Positions 43,734 to 56,467 of a DNA stretch of 64,000 nucleotides are shown piece after piece (the stretch's first letter is position 1; the number at the start of each line of letters is the position of its first letter). A program made the translations under genes and the position numbers. Below the pieces are notes generated by a model. The model searched no databases and was not told the origin of the DNA. It saw only the letters and a program-made list of their open reading frames with translations. The DNA comes from Lepidonotus clava (taxonomy: Eukaryota; Annelida; Polychaeta; Phyllodocida; Polynoidae), in assembly GCA_936440205.1 (NCBI GenBank), contig OW387148.1:36553003-36617002 (forward strand), read 5' to 3'.

Positions 43734-46700
43734 GTAACATATGTTTTACTCTCATCTTACCCCTACTCTATGTGGGCCTCGGGTAACATAATGTCAATTA
43801 AACATTTGATATACTTTCACTTTTAATTATCTGAATTTCAAACAACAACAGTAGTTGTAGCACTATATGTTCAAAGATTCAGTGCCTAAATTTATTAAGA
43901 AGTAGGATATCTCTGTTACGGATATATATGCGCTTTTCCCTATATTTGGCACTTGAACGCCATTGATTGTTTGTGTATCATTGTATGGGGGAAATAACCA
44001 ACTTTAAACGCCTACCGGGTAGTGTAGTTTCCAGCTATGCAAGATGGGTGTGACGTATGGCAAGAGCCACAGTGAATCAGTCTTATTTGTATCTGAAGAG
44101 TAAAATGCTCCCGTTGGGAGAGACCCCAGCGCGGACACTCTCACGCCAAACACTTCACCGTCATAAACTTGATATTAAACTTCATACTTTGATGCATTTA
44201 CATCATTGAAGAGCTAGAATACACATTAAGCCAAGTTATAAAAGCAAGTTAGTTTTCATAAATCTATACCTATCGTGAAGTTATTTTTGGCCCCTTACCC
44301 AGGGACTCCTTCAACCAGGCACCAGGGTCATTGTGGGCTCCGGGGTCAGGGGGTCACCAGATGAAAGACCAACTGCAACAACACACAATCGAATTATAAT
44401 ATTCAATGACTGCGCAATTCACCCGTTATTTCCATTACTATTCAGGCTCAGAAATCAGGGAAGTATATATTCATCAAAACATTATAATTGTACTCCTGCC
44501 ATCATCTCAAATTCATCAATAATCCCATTTTTCTTTTAGGAGCTAGTGCCAACAAAAGGATATACTAAACATGAACAAAAGGATATAGTAAACATGAACA
44601 AAAGAATAATTACACCATAAATGATATCCTCTTCTCAAAAGGATATATACTCCAACATTCTTAATGCTAAACTCTATTGTAATATTTCTGTATTGTAACT
44701 GTTAGTCCCCCATGTCATGCCACTCCCCCATTCCCCTAAACCAAAGTAAAAGGAAATAGTTCTTTTCAATTAGCGCATTTTGTACATCAACGAAGTTTAA
44801 CTATAATATGAAATAGAAATATCGAATTGTGCACATTATATTGGTTGTGAATTCCCTACTCATCGTGCCTCCCCAGGGCCGCTGGCGAGCGCGCTGACCA
44901 ACAAGTACGGGTGTCGGGCGGTGACCATCGCCGGGTCCCTCATCGCCGCCTTCGGCTTCATCATCTCCATCTGGGCGCCCAACATCTGGTTCCTCTACTT
45001 CAGCTTCGGCGTCGTCGGAGGTAAGGGTTCAGTCCTAATGGAGCGCAGCCTAAGGCGTGAATCCCAATACAGGGGTCTGCAATACGACCAATAGGTTCTG
45101 GCACTTGGCAACCCATCCGATGTGACAGGATGTCTCGAAGATGTTAATGATGTCATTTAAAAGAGAAGAGCTAAAGTAAAATACACAAAGTAGTCGCTTC
45201 TTCAAAGACAATTATTACCTAATTTAGGGGTGGTTCAAATTTATCTAAGCATGATATTGATGTCAGTGGCAGAGATGAATTCCATACTATAAAGATTGGA
45301 AAAAGTATTCAACGTAAATTAGGTCAGACTTCAAAGGATTTCGTTTTCCCAAGGGTGGACAATTAAAGGCAACACATTCCCATGAATAATAGGATTATTT
45401 GGTGTTCTCTGTAGCATACACTTTGGAACATCTACAGTTGCAGACCAGTGATTCTGAGGTCATTATCCCTGTACAAATTTACGGTGTTTTTAAGGGAAAT
45501 ATCTTTAAGACAATGTACTGGTGGACCCAGGGTTTTGAAAAGGGGAGGGTCAGTATATGTAACAGGTACCACATATATAAATCCGTCAATCCAGACACAT
45601 TCTCGTCCCCCTGTGCCACCAATCCCCTTTGTTTATACCCAGATCCTCAGTAAGTGTCCACTCCTTTAACGAGTTCCTTGATCTCAGTCACTACAAAGGG
45701 CCTCACAGAGAATATCGATCCCACTCTGAGATAACGGACACGGAGTCATTAATATCCAAAGGGCGTCGTGGTGGCCGAGGGCCGTCGACGTGAAGGGCAT
45801 TGGGACCACTCTGAGGGCCATTATCACGGCCCGGGCCCTCAGGTCTGACACCGCCGTCAGGAGGGGGGGAGGGGGGTGATAAGGGCAGCTCACACAGGGC
45901 CTGTTGTAACAATGCCCCACCTGGAGCACCTCTCACTGTCACGGACCGTGGAGGGTCTGATAAGGGCGGGGAGGGGGCGGACATTCTGCTGCCTCTACCG
46001 TACCTGCTTCTGATCTTAGAAACATAAATATCTTAGACGAACTTATGTATCTACTAATGCTTAAGTTCTCTGTGGCTACCTCCATGGTCCTGCGTCAGGC
46101 TGGTTTCTGTTTTACTCATAATATAATTATACATAAGCTGGGGCTATACAGAGCGTGCTCGACAGACCGTCCAAAGCATTGTATGTTGTATCCAATTTGG
46201 ATTAGCTCGGTAAGGGCAGAGTACTGTAGAGGTATTCTCTGCTAGATATTAAATCTTCACAGAAACTTTGGACAATTCATTTAGGAAGGACAAGCCACAT
46301 GATGAATAGTTTCAAACCTTTATTACAAAGTCAACACACAGTTACAGAAATCCTCAACCAAGACCAGATAGTACAGTACTTGTTGCTATAACTATAATGG
46401 CCCCAAGATGGGTGCTCACCTCAAGGCCTCACTTAGAACTAAGGTTACAGAGTCTATTGTAGGGTCCTATCTTCAGAGGTTCGTCCTGTAGGATGCCTGG
46501 TTGGTCTGGTAGAGTCTTCTGTAGTAGAGTGTGCATGGCTGGTGTTCTTCGTTGGATTCTTCTCTGGGTAGCTCAGGGTCCCCCTTTATATATATATATG
46601 CTCCTTCTGAGCAGGGCAGACCACCAGATTGGTTAATCTGGCCACCATCTTGGATGGATCAATCCTATGTCCACCATATTGGATGGTGCACTGGAAAGAG

Positions 46701-49700
46701 TATTGACATACAGAACAAATAACAAAGACTATAGATCATTTGCAGATATAGTCACGTGATCACCTCTTGGTGATCACCATGTGGTTATCATGACCAAATG
46801 GCAATGATATAAATTCAGAATCTATCAATTCTAAAAGATAATTGTTGTTGATTATGCCTCAGTAACATTGCTTTAAGTAAATGTAGCCAAAACGTTTCTT
46901 GTAAATGCTTTACAAAATATCAATGATAAGGATAATGATTTGATCAACAATATGCCTGCCAGCCCATTTTTGTAAATGTAACATGTGCACCACGCCGATA
47001 GGGGACAGGCTGTTCAGGTAGAACAACCGCGTGCAGTAGGTGCTAATCTCCACTGTTTACTCAACATGTCACCACTGACAGTTTGACCCTGAACTGTGCA
47101 ATACCAAGTAATCAGCACAGGCTAATACGTGACAGGTGGCAATAGTATGTATAGATGGACATGGGACTTTACCATAGTAGCAATAGTAACACTGACGAAA
47201 GTCATAACTACAATTATTTGAGATACACAAGTCTACCCCCAAAGAAATGGGTTAGGGGTTTGGTAGAATGATTGAGGTGTTCCTATAATCAGCTAGCTAC
47301 ATCGACAATGTGAGTGATTTCACACTGACTTCTCTCAAGGCTTAACCTAACTCACTAATGCTGTTATCACTCTTATTCAAGCAGAGTAGAGTTGGTATCC
47401 AACTCTACTGTAGGTAATGGACACTTGTCAACATACCTTCTGATCGGGAGATCTAGCCATCAATAGTCAATGGCAGATCCAGGGTTTTGAAAACGAGTAG
47501 GTCCTCATTTGAGCGTTTCGTACTAAAATATTGCCCATTCACATGCACGTATTTCACCCCGACACGGGGAGGTCGGGGGGTCGGGGAGGAAACCCTGACC
47601 CCCTCTTGAGATAACTTTCCAGATTAGTAATTGATTGTAGACGGGCATGTTTTACAAGCAGTAATGGGCTGTATGGGACCAAATATAGATACTTTTTGTT
47701 AGTGTACATATAATTATATATCCCTTGATCCAAATTGTATAGTGATGGGTATTATCTTTTCATGGGCAGATGGGGTTTCCCAATAACCCAATGTGTGATG
47801 TCATAGAATTAAAATTTTGAAAGTCCTTGAATTGTGTCTAAATAAAAAAAATTGCCCTTATGTCTTGTACATAATAATAGTGCTAGAAGTGAACGACATG
47901 ATGTACGATGTCTCATGTAGGAAACTTCAACAAATAACAATGTCATTACAGTCCCAACTACTCCTTCTCAACTTTGACTGGCAATTCAAGTTACTTCTGC
48001 TTCACGATTACATTCTGATGCTTTACCACTTGAAATAAATTGAGAAGTATACATATTGTAGTTGGTTGACAATGTAGATGAGAACAGCAAAAATAGATCA
48101 GAAAAAGGTGTAGACCCAGTTACCAGCCACTTGGTGCCCCCCTTCCCGTTCCCGTTAGCGGTACCTGTGTGTGGGCGGTAATCCCCGCGGTATGTGACTG
48201 CTGATACCCGTTACAACAATAGGTACTCAGGGCCCGATAAGGGACGACTACCTGAACCCACGGCTCGTTTCGGGCAGATAGCGGGGGGGGGGGGGGGGGG
48301 GCACACGTGTCCGGCCGGCCGGCCACTGCTGCTCCCTCATAGAGACACATCCCAACAGCTGGACTGAGTTGAATCTATCAAATTTTTGATTTTAGCCAGA
48401 TTCCCCAAAGCCCCATCAGTCAACCATGCAACATTATCATGAGGTTTCAGTAATGCTCTGTGAAGTTCCGTTTTGTCTCCTGTTATGTTACTTTGATGGC
48501 ACCCAATAACGTAACGTGTACTAAACCAAAGATGAACATGGAGAGGTAATACAGGGATAATCAACAATCTATTCATAAAGGCTAACTCCCAGAGGAGATA
48601 ATTTCATACAAATGTTAAATAACAACTGTCAATAAACTATCAGTTCAATAATGGTTCTAAAGCTCTAGCATAATTTGTCATTAATACACAAATACAGGTA
48701 AAATATGTCCTTTCTTGTCACTAACAGCAGTCTATAATCAGGTAGTCAGCAGAGCAGTACGGCATGGACCATAGCAACATGGGTACCAACAAGGCCCCAA
48801 CCACGTGGGTCTGTTAGTCCATGCTTTCACTGGGCCGTGACGGGTGGTCGCGTTGCAATTGGGGAGAAGAGTGGCATCACTGATCACATATATATCTACG
48901 TGTGACCACACATTTACCAAAAGATGTTCGATGGGTTGTTTCAAAATAGTTTACTGAGTAAATGAAATTGCAGACTATATGTATAAGCTTACTCCCCTCC
49001 ACTAGACGTTATAACCCCTGTTCTCCCCGTTCCCTGTTCCCAGGTATCGGGCTGGGGCTGATCTACCTGCCCGCCATCGTCTCCGTCACCTACTACTTCG
49101 AGAAGCGGCGCTCCTTCGCCACGGGGCTGGCCGTCTGCGGGTCGGGCATCGGCACCTTCGTGTTCGCGCCGCTGACCAAGGCGCTGGTCGAGGAGTACTC
49201 GTGGAAGGGCGCCGTGCTCATCCTGGCCGGGCTCCTCCTCAACTGCATCCTCTGCGGGGCCCTCTTCCGACCCCTGGAGGTGACGCAGACCTCCTTCTCC
49301 CCGCCCCCCAGCCCGCCGGTCCCGGTTAACGGGGGCCCGGTGCAGGACGCCGACACCAGCCTCAGCAGGTCGGAGACCGGGCTGGTGCCGAACGGGAAGC
49401 CCCCGGTCAACGCCCCCCTGCTCGCCGTCAGCGCCGCCAACGGCAAGAGCGGCTTCCACTCCATGCAGGCCATCGACGACGCGGCGCGCGCCGACCCGCC
49501 GCTGAGGAGCTACGCCAGCGACCACCTGCTGCACCGGGTGAAGCACCCCGAGAGGCCGGCCCCGGCCCACGACCCGCACCGCACCCTGTCCCCCATGAGC
49601 CGCAAGGACATCTTCTACGGCCACAGCCTGCAGAACATCCCCATCTACCGCTCCAACCCGGCGCTGTACTCCCAGAGCATCGTGTCCCTGCCGCGGGCCG

Positions 49701-51090
49701 TGCAGGGGGCCGGGGGTCAGGAGGAGGGGGAGGGGGCCAAGTGTCGGGTCTGCTCCGACGACCTTAAAGACAGCTTCCGCGAGATGATGGACTTCAGCCT
49801 CATGAAGAACCCGCTCTTCGTCATGTTCGCCATCTCCAACTTTCTGACGAGCATCGGCTTCTGCATCCCGTACATGTTCCTGCCCGACTGGGCGATATTA
49901 CAGGGCATCGACCCTCAGAAGGCGCCCTTCCTCATCTCGGTGATCGGCATGGCCAACACGGTGGGCCGCGTGGTCTTCGGCTTCCTGTCCGACCGGCCCT
50001 TCGTCAACCGCCTCTTCCTCTACAACGTGGCCCTCATCATCTGCGGGGTGTTCACCTCGCTCAGCCCCTACTGTTACTCCTACGAGCTGCTCTGCGCCTA
50101 CGCCGCCGTCTTCGGCATGTTCCTGGGTGAGTTGACTAGGCTCTGGTAATACATTCATAAAGTATAACACATCTTATAAGCTGAATGTTAAAACAAGACT
50201 CATTTTCTAGTTGGCGGTGTCTTAAACATACTTTTATTGGCAACATAATTATAATTGTGACGGTGTGGCGGTGCTCGAGGTAGCGATAATTGTGATAATC
50301 AGTTTCTCTTTTGATTCTATTTTTAATTAAACTTCAAGAATACAGGATTTGACTATGACTATATATCTACAACTTTTCCCGATCTTCACCACAAGTATTG
50401 TTGACCTATTCTAACCATTAGTGAACAATATGGCCCTTTCCGAATCCCTCTTGGCCTCTTAATAATCCACAATTTGAAGGAAAGGGTCCATATGTGGGAT
50501 AGCAGCTTTTTGTGGGATAGTGTCTTCATGGTGCCACTATCCCACACACCAGTTTAAAGTATAACATGTGTTTGTTGGATAGTGTCTTGGGGTAGATGGT
50601 ACCACAAATATTCAGTATTAGCATCTGTTTGTGGGATCGGTTCCTGACACTTCCTCTCCCCCTTCCAGGCGTGTACGTGTCGCTGACGTCCGTGGTGCTC
50701 GTCGACCTGCTCGGCCTCGAGTGCCTCACCTCCTCCTTCGGCCTCGCCCTCCTCTTCCAGGGCGTCGCCGGCATCATCGGACCCCCCATCGCCGGTGAGA
50801 ACAACAGTTTTTACATTAAAGAAGGGTGGCATCAAGCCTTATACCCCTTATAAGACGTAAGAAATTAATGTATGTAAAGATAGTGTTATGATAAATGTAT
50901 GAGATTCAGTACTGTCCTCCTGGTACTTCTTCAGTACTGGAAGGTTAATCATAGCGTATGATATGGTGTGTGGAATGCTTTTTAGTGCTAACTTATGTCC
51001 GGTATGACGGTCTGGCATATCGTTTAGGCGTTTAAAGGGTCAAGTTGGATGCACAGCCTTATGACGAATTGCTGCACTTAGTGTCATGCA

Positions 51091-51133
<43 letters not shown>

Positions 51134-51687
51134 GAGATAATTTATTATAGATTGAATTCATACACAGTACAGAAAAAGGTGGCATAAAGTAATTTTTGTT
51201 GCCCTGGTTTGCACACGCCGTCTAGGGACATAGGCATGTGTAAACTGGGGCAATAACATTTGCTGACTGCACCCGCAGTTAAAATGTTTAGAAACAACAC
51301 AAAAATTGGAATAAGCATGCATTGACTGGCATTATTGCTCTCTGGGGCAATTCAGCTCTGATTATTCATCTACTATATGTGAGGGCAGGACATTAGTGAA
51401 GGCGTAGTGGTTGGAATCCTGATGTAGAATAAATTATAATGAGTTCAATATATCATTGTTCCTCACTGCCCACAGGTTCCCTGTACGACGCGACGGGCAG
51501 CTACGACATCCCGTTCTACATCATGGGGGCGCTGATCGCCGTCAGCGGGGCCATGCTCTTCACCATGCCCTGCATCCAGCGCTACCTCGAACACCGCCAC
51601 ACCGTCACCCAGCACGACCTCGACTTCGGCCGACAGGTCGCCGACAAGGACTTTGTCTCCTCTACGCTACACACCAACGCTGTGTAG
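43484..51687 (+). CDS. SLC16/MCT-family transporter (five coding exons, 604 aa)
   Basis: The exons are 43484-43733, 44877-45020, 49044-50126, 50669-50794 and 51476-51687. All junctions are phase 1 and the total is 604 codons plus stop. The start ATG has a GAGGATGGC context just after an acceptor (CTTAGTCCAG). Both MCT signatures are present: DGGWGW at residues 26-31 entering helix 1, and [19 protein letters not shown] at 148-166 in helix 5. The helix 6-7 cytoplasmic loop is long (about 207-384) and carries [20 protein letters not shown], a motif I associate with invertebrate MCTs. Known family members move monocarboxylates, amino acids or related solutes across the plasma membrane. The helix 1 lysine and helix 8 aspartate of MCT1-4 are not conserved, so H+/lactate cotransport should not be assumed. 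The subfamily is unassigned. The stop codon lies in the first unit of a tandem array. Confidence 0.95.
44877..45020 (+). CDS. MCT coding exon 2
   Basis: The acceptor is GTGCCTCCCCAG and the donor GGAG|GTAAGG. It is 144 bases, phase 1 at both ends. It encodes helices 3-4: [20 protein letters not shown] and [20 protein letters not shown]. Confidence 0.95.
45240..46300. other. MCT intron 2, proximal part
   Basis: It contains a GGTGGACCCAGGGTTTTGAA word near 45519 with a following GGGGAGGGTC, probably hAT-like debris. There is also a CpG-rich, G-run-bearing block at about 45760-45985 without a recognised function. Confidence 0.4.
46303..46715 (-). mobile_element. Possible solo LTR (fossil)
   Basis: On the minus strand a TATATATATAAAGGG box is followed about 270 bases later by AATAAAGG, the promoter-then-polyadenylation order of a long terminal repeat. 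No internal retroelement coding sequence is adjacent. The ends and target duplication are not resolved, so the boundaries are approximate and the family is unknown. It looks like an old single-LTR remnant. Confidence 0.3.
46741..46962 (-). repeat. Dispersed repeat family, copy C (inverted)
   Basis: On the minus strand it keeps the order seen at 36569 and 38355: CATATTGTTGATCAAATCAT, later AATTGATAGATT, GGTGATCACC, and GTGATCACGTGACTATATCT near its end. Confidence 0.6.
46965..49043. other. MCT intron 2, distal part
   Basis: A hAT-like remnant starts near 47473 (AATGGCAGATCCAGGGTTTT) with G-rich sequence to about 47600. A CpG-rich segment with a 19-base G run lies at 48150-48330. No exons were seen. 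Confidence 0.4.
49044..50126 (+). CDS. MCT coding exon 3
   Basis: The acceptor is CCCTGTTCCCAG and the donor CTGG|GTGAGT. It is 1083 bases, residues 132-492: helix 5 with the KRRS signature, helix 6, the long loop, and helices 7-10. Third codon positions are almost all G or C. Long open frames on the opposite strand are shadows of this bias. Confidence 0.95.
50669..50794 (+). CDS. MCT coding exon 4
   Basis: The acceptor is CTCCCCCTTCCAG and the donor CCG|GTGAGA. It is 126 bases, phase 1 at both ends. It encodes [20 protein letters not shown] and [13 protein letters not shown], helices 10-11. Confidence 0.95.
51093..51131. repeat. TA microsatellite
   Basis: About 19 uninterrupted TA units in MCT intron 4. 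Confidence 0.98.
51476..51687 (+). CDS. MCT coding exon 5 and stop
   Basis: The acceptor is CTCACTGCCCACAG. It encodes [20 protein letters not shown], helix 12 and a cytoplasmic C-terminus ending [12 protein letters not shown], then TAG. The last 13 codons are the first unit of the array that follows. Confidence 0.95.
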
Positions 51688-52985
51688 ACGAACAGACACC
51701 TCAGGGACGGGTTACCAGCCAGGACTTGTCTCCTTCACGCTACACACCAACGCCGTGTAGACGAACAGACACCTCGGGGGACGGGTTACCAGCCGGTACT
51801 TGTCTCCTACACGCTACATATGAACGCCGTGTAGATGAACAGACACCTCGGGGACGGGTTACCAGCCAGGACTTGTCTCCTACACGCTACATACCAACGC
51901 CGTGTAGACGAACAGACACCTCAGGGACGGGTTACCAGCCAGGACTTGTCTCCTACACGCTACACACCAACGCCGTGTAGACGAACAGACACCTCGGGGG
52001 ACGGGTTACCAGCCAGGACTTCGTCTCCTCCACACTAAACACCAACGCGGTGTAGACAAACAGACACCTCGGGGACGGGTTACCAGCCAGGACTTCGTCT
52101 CCTCCACACTAAACACCAACGCGGTGTAGACGAACAGACACCTCGGGGGACGGGTTACCAGCCAGGACTTCGTCTCCTCCACACTAAACACCAACGCCGT
52201 GTAGACGAACAGACACCTCGGGGGATGGGTTACCAGCCAGGACTTCGTCTCCTCCACACTAAACACCAACGCGGTGTAGACGAACAGACACCTCGGGGGA
52301 CGGGTTACCAGCCGGTACTTGTCTCCTACACGCTACATACCAACGCCGTGTAGACGAACAGACACCTCGGGGACGGGTTACCAGCCAGGACTTGTCTCCT
52401 ACACGCTACATACCAACGCCGTGTAGACGAACAGACACCTCAGGGACGGGTTACCAGCCAGGACTTGTCTCCTACACGCTACACACCAACGCCGTGTAGA
52501 CGAACAGACACCTCGGGGGACGGGTTACCAGCCAGGACTTCGTCTCCTCCACACTAAACACCAACGCCATGTAGACGAACAGACACCTCGGGGGATGGGT
52601 TACCAGCCAGGACTTCGTCTCCTCCACACTAAACACCAACGCGGTGTAGACGAACAGACACCTCGGGGGACGGGTTACCAGCCGGTACTTGTCTCCTACA
52701 CGCTACATACCAACGCCGTGTAGACGAACAGACACCTCGGGGACGGGTTACCAGCCAGGACTTGTCTCCTACACGCTACATACCAACGCCGTGTAGACAA
52801 ACAGACACCTCAGGGACGGGTTACTGACCAGGACTTGTCTCCTACACGCTACACACCAACGCCGTGTAGACGAACAGACACCTCGGGGGACGGGTTACCA
52901 GCTGGTACTTGTCTCCTCCACGTTTCACAACTACGCCATATAGACGAACAGACATATTGGGGGACGGGTTACCAGCCAGGACTTA
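51645..52985. repeat. 73-75 bp minisatellite seeded on the MCT stop codon, about 18 units
   Basis: The first unit spans the last 13 MCT codons, the TAG and the start of the 3' UTR. Each later unit repeats GACTTCGTCTCCTCCACACT, then AAACACCAACGCGGTGTAG, then ACGAACAGACACCTCGGGG and ACGGGTTACCAGCCA. Almost every unit could still encode DFVSSTLNTNAV-stop in its own frame. CTACACGCTACA and CCACACTAAACA forms alternate. A block starting CGGTACTTGTCTCC recurs at about 51794, 52314 and 52684, spacings of about seven and five units. Confidence 0.95.
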
Positions 52986-53189
52986 GCTATCTGTGATGAA
53001 TTTTACAGTGCAGCGCCATGACAATGCTGCCCGAGGGTCTTTCTCTCTCTGACCTTGGACCCACGAGCTACACATCAGTGCCACACAGACACAATACGTG
53101 CTGAAAGGCTGCTGATTGACCGCGACCCACACACACGCCGCGTAGGTGAGCAGTGACGCTCTGCAGTTGGAGGGAAGTAGAGTAGCGTT

Positions 53190-53331
53190 AGAGAGGTTTA
53201 GATATTGGCCCACGTCAACGTGAACTTGACGCGTGACGTCACCATTCTCTACCATTTGCTACAGAAAATTGACCTAGATATGCTCTACACGTCACGTTCA
53301 CGTTGACGTGAGCCAATATCTAAACCTCTCT
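53190..53331. repeat. Hairpin element with about 45-base arms
   Basis: AGAGAGGTTTAGATATTGGC and CACGTCAACGTGAAC on the left are mirrored on the right, ending GCCAATATCTAAACCTCTCT. The loop is about 50 bases. It lies shortly after the MCT 3' array and may be within the transcript. Confidence 0.85.
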
Positions 53332-53334
53332 GTT

Positions 53335-56300
53335 ATGACTCCCCGGGATCGAGCCTCCTGCAGGTTATGTGTCCACATGAGGTAAAATAGCGGCATGGTG
53401 GGTGATGGGTCGTCTGCCCCATCTCACCTCAGCACACAACGTGTGCCCAGACCCTGGTGAATCTAGACCCAGACGAGCGGTAACTGTTTCTGATTGTCTT
53501 CCTCCCTGACCCCATGCAGTTGGGTTCTGATCTCAGGACACCAGACGATGCTTAGGACGGGTGGGCTTGTGACGGGCATAGGGTCTTACACTGCATGACA
53601 GGTCTAGTGAACTAAAGGAGAACAGCATAATACTTATGAACGTTCAGATGTGTGAAAGAAAGCTTGTATACTTATGCGAAAGAGGATGTACACTATATTG
53701 AATGTATTCATTATATGATAGGACTACATAGCTCTACATATATATGTGACAGCTATGCAATTAAGTTTTACTTAAATATAAAGGCACAATATACAGATTA
53801 TCATTTGCATTTTAACAAACATCACATAAAGAGTGCTGGATTGCCTTGCAACTTATCCATCATTTAGATGTTGAAGCTTGATCTCAATGTGATATTCTGA
53901 TGTAGGTGGTTTTATACCTACATGTATTCCTGAGTAACATAATACAAGTAGAAGTCTTCAGTACGTGTTTACTGAATGACCTCTTAAACAACCTTTTTGT
54001 AACATGTGATATTTTTAATTTCCTGCTAAACTTCAGAAATAATGACACAAACTTCACGAGGTCTCGATGAAAACGTCCTTATCAATTATGCTTCCAGGTA
54101 GTTTGAAAATGTATTTGAAATTGATGTCTTATGGACATACAAATCCTCAGAAAAAATGACAAAGTGTTTGTGGCTCGATATTTTTTTGGGAAAAAAAGTA
54201 CGCTTTCTAATGAAGAAAACACAAGCAACTTTATTCTAAATCGGCTGTGCAACATGCAGAAAATTAGTATGGCTATCGTATCGTTGGTTTTGTTTTCTGA
54301 ATTACTTCCTTGGTATTACCTTTATTAAATAAAGAATATCTAAATTACCTTTCGGGTTTATTATAATTATGTTGTTTATAGGTATATCGACTTTATTTCC
54401 AAGCTATATCATTTGTACAAAATGTTCTTGGATGATACATTCTTATTACCAAGTATAACGTTTTATCTAACTTCGAAAGCTTTGAACGATCAAAGATAAG
54501 ATACGATCAAAGGAGATGATATATAATTGTCTGTAGCCCCACTCGTATGCATGCATAATCGTCATTTATCTAGAGAGTAAGGTGTCTTCGATGTTATTTT
54601 ACACACACCTGCAGTGGGCAAACACGTTACGTGTGTATGTGGACGTTTGAGTCTTTGAGCTGCTATTCATTATGTAGAAGTGATAATTTTTGTACGAATC
54701 CAGATCTCCAGGAGCTCGTACTTGGTGTAAATCAGGGTGATTCCTGTGATTAATCTTACTCATGAGGGTACTTCAGTATGTCATACGTTAACTGGATGGT
54801 GAGAATGATGCAGGCATTACTGTATGACAGGAGTGTGAGTCGAGGAATACATGGAGTGTGGGGCATTTTGCCAGTCAAGCTGGTCCACAGAATTATTATA
54901 TCCAATGCCTTGAATTTTTAACATGTTTTCATACCGTACAAGCTACATGCTGCATAGGGCCTATAGATCAGGGTGCTAACAGGTCATGACCCCAGAGATG
55001 AAGGGTTCAGTTTGAACCCCCTTTATACCATTCGGGTAATATTGTACCTATTACACACTTGTCACAGAACGCACATCTTTGATTGTTAACTACACAGTCC
55101 TACCTCAAACCCCTAAAAGACTCTGCTCCTACTATCAGAAATGTATGCACTTGACAATTTCCATGCATTTCCTACCAGACATTAATGCGTGAAAATTCAA
55201 TTTGAATGCCAAATTGATATTGCTATGATAAAGATTGATAGTAAGAGCAAAATGACAAATATTTTAATGCAAAATGTGTGCAGTAGAACTACTTTCACAA
55301 AAATTAAGTAGTGTAAAATCTTTACTATCACACCTTCCTGGTATTGCACCTCCCACCATGAGACGTGTCTGAGGGGTTTGAGGGGCACTGTGCAGGCCCA
55401 ATGTGCATTCCGGGGTCTGATCAGTCATTGTTAGCGGTTTGTTTGCACCACCTAGTGATGGGGACTGGCCGTTCAGGTAACAGCCAGATGCCTGACGAAA
55501 TAAAAGCTGACTCAGAGAATAATAATATGTGATCTTCCCTGTGATCTTCCCTATGAGTTCCACAGATGACCACTAGTTGGCCATGTGTGTAACACGTGAC
55601 CTATTCCCCTCAATACGGGCATACCGGGGCGCCAGGGTCCAGCCATACATCAAAATGTTGTTATTTCCTTGTAAAATACGAATTCAGTTACAATTATATA
55701 CATGAAATAACAGAACAGGCTAAAACTTAAGGTTTTAGAATTAATATCATATGAAGGAAAACTTTCCTTGTAGGTATTGACCTAAATTGTCTGTTACAGT
55801 GATTGGGCGCTGTGGTCGAGCTATAGGTCAGGGTGGTATGCACCGCTTTTCTGTTCTTGCTATTGAAAATTTTGTTTTATCTAGCATTAAAGATATAAGG
55901 GATGAGAGTTAAACTCTTGGTTTCCCAATTATGTAACTGCAATGCAGCTTAGTAACTTCTAATACAGTATTTGCAGAAGTCGCCACATTCGCATCGGACC
56001 CAAATGCTTCATGAAGGTGACCGTTATTTATTTGGTACCGGCTACTCATGTTTCAGGTGACCAAGGTAGAATATAATATTATGTTATTGTATATGGAATT
56101 ATTCTTGAATGTATTTAATATTGAAACAAAAATTATCCGTGCATACACCCAAACGTTAACATTGCATTTGAAATTTACAAATTAAGAAAGCAATAAATAC
56201 CTTATATATCTATTCCAATGTTTTCTTTATTGAGAGGGTTAACAACATGATTCAGTGTTGTTACAATATTAAATAACTATTCAACAGTCTCTGTTTCACA

Positions 56301-56467
56301 AACTTAACAACTTGCTATGATTGCAAAATATCATCGACAACAGCATGAACCACATGCATATATATCAATGTTAAATTGAGAGAGATAAACATTCGAACTA
56401 TATAGTTTAATGTCGCACCATTATCAGGGAGGTTTGAAAGTAGATATTGTACGCTACTTAATTTCAT
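53335..56467. other. Gene-free A/T-rich DNA
   Basis: No exon, RNA gene or mobile element was recognised. An AATAAA at about 54328 could end a long MCT 3' UTR, but this is unsupported. Confidence 0.45.

Noticed and set aside
48989-49624. 211-codon minus-strand frame opposite MCT exon 3
   Set aside because: It is a shadow caused by the very high G/C at third positions of the real exon. The composition is biased and no domain is recognised.
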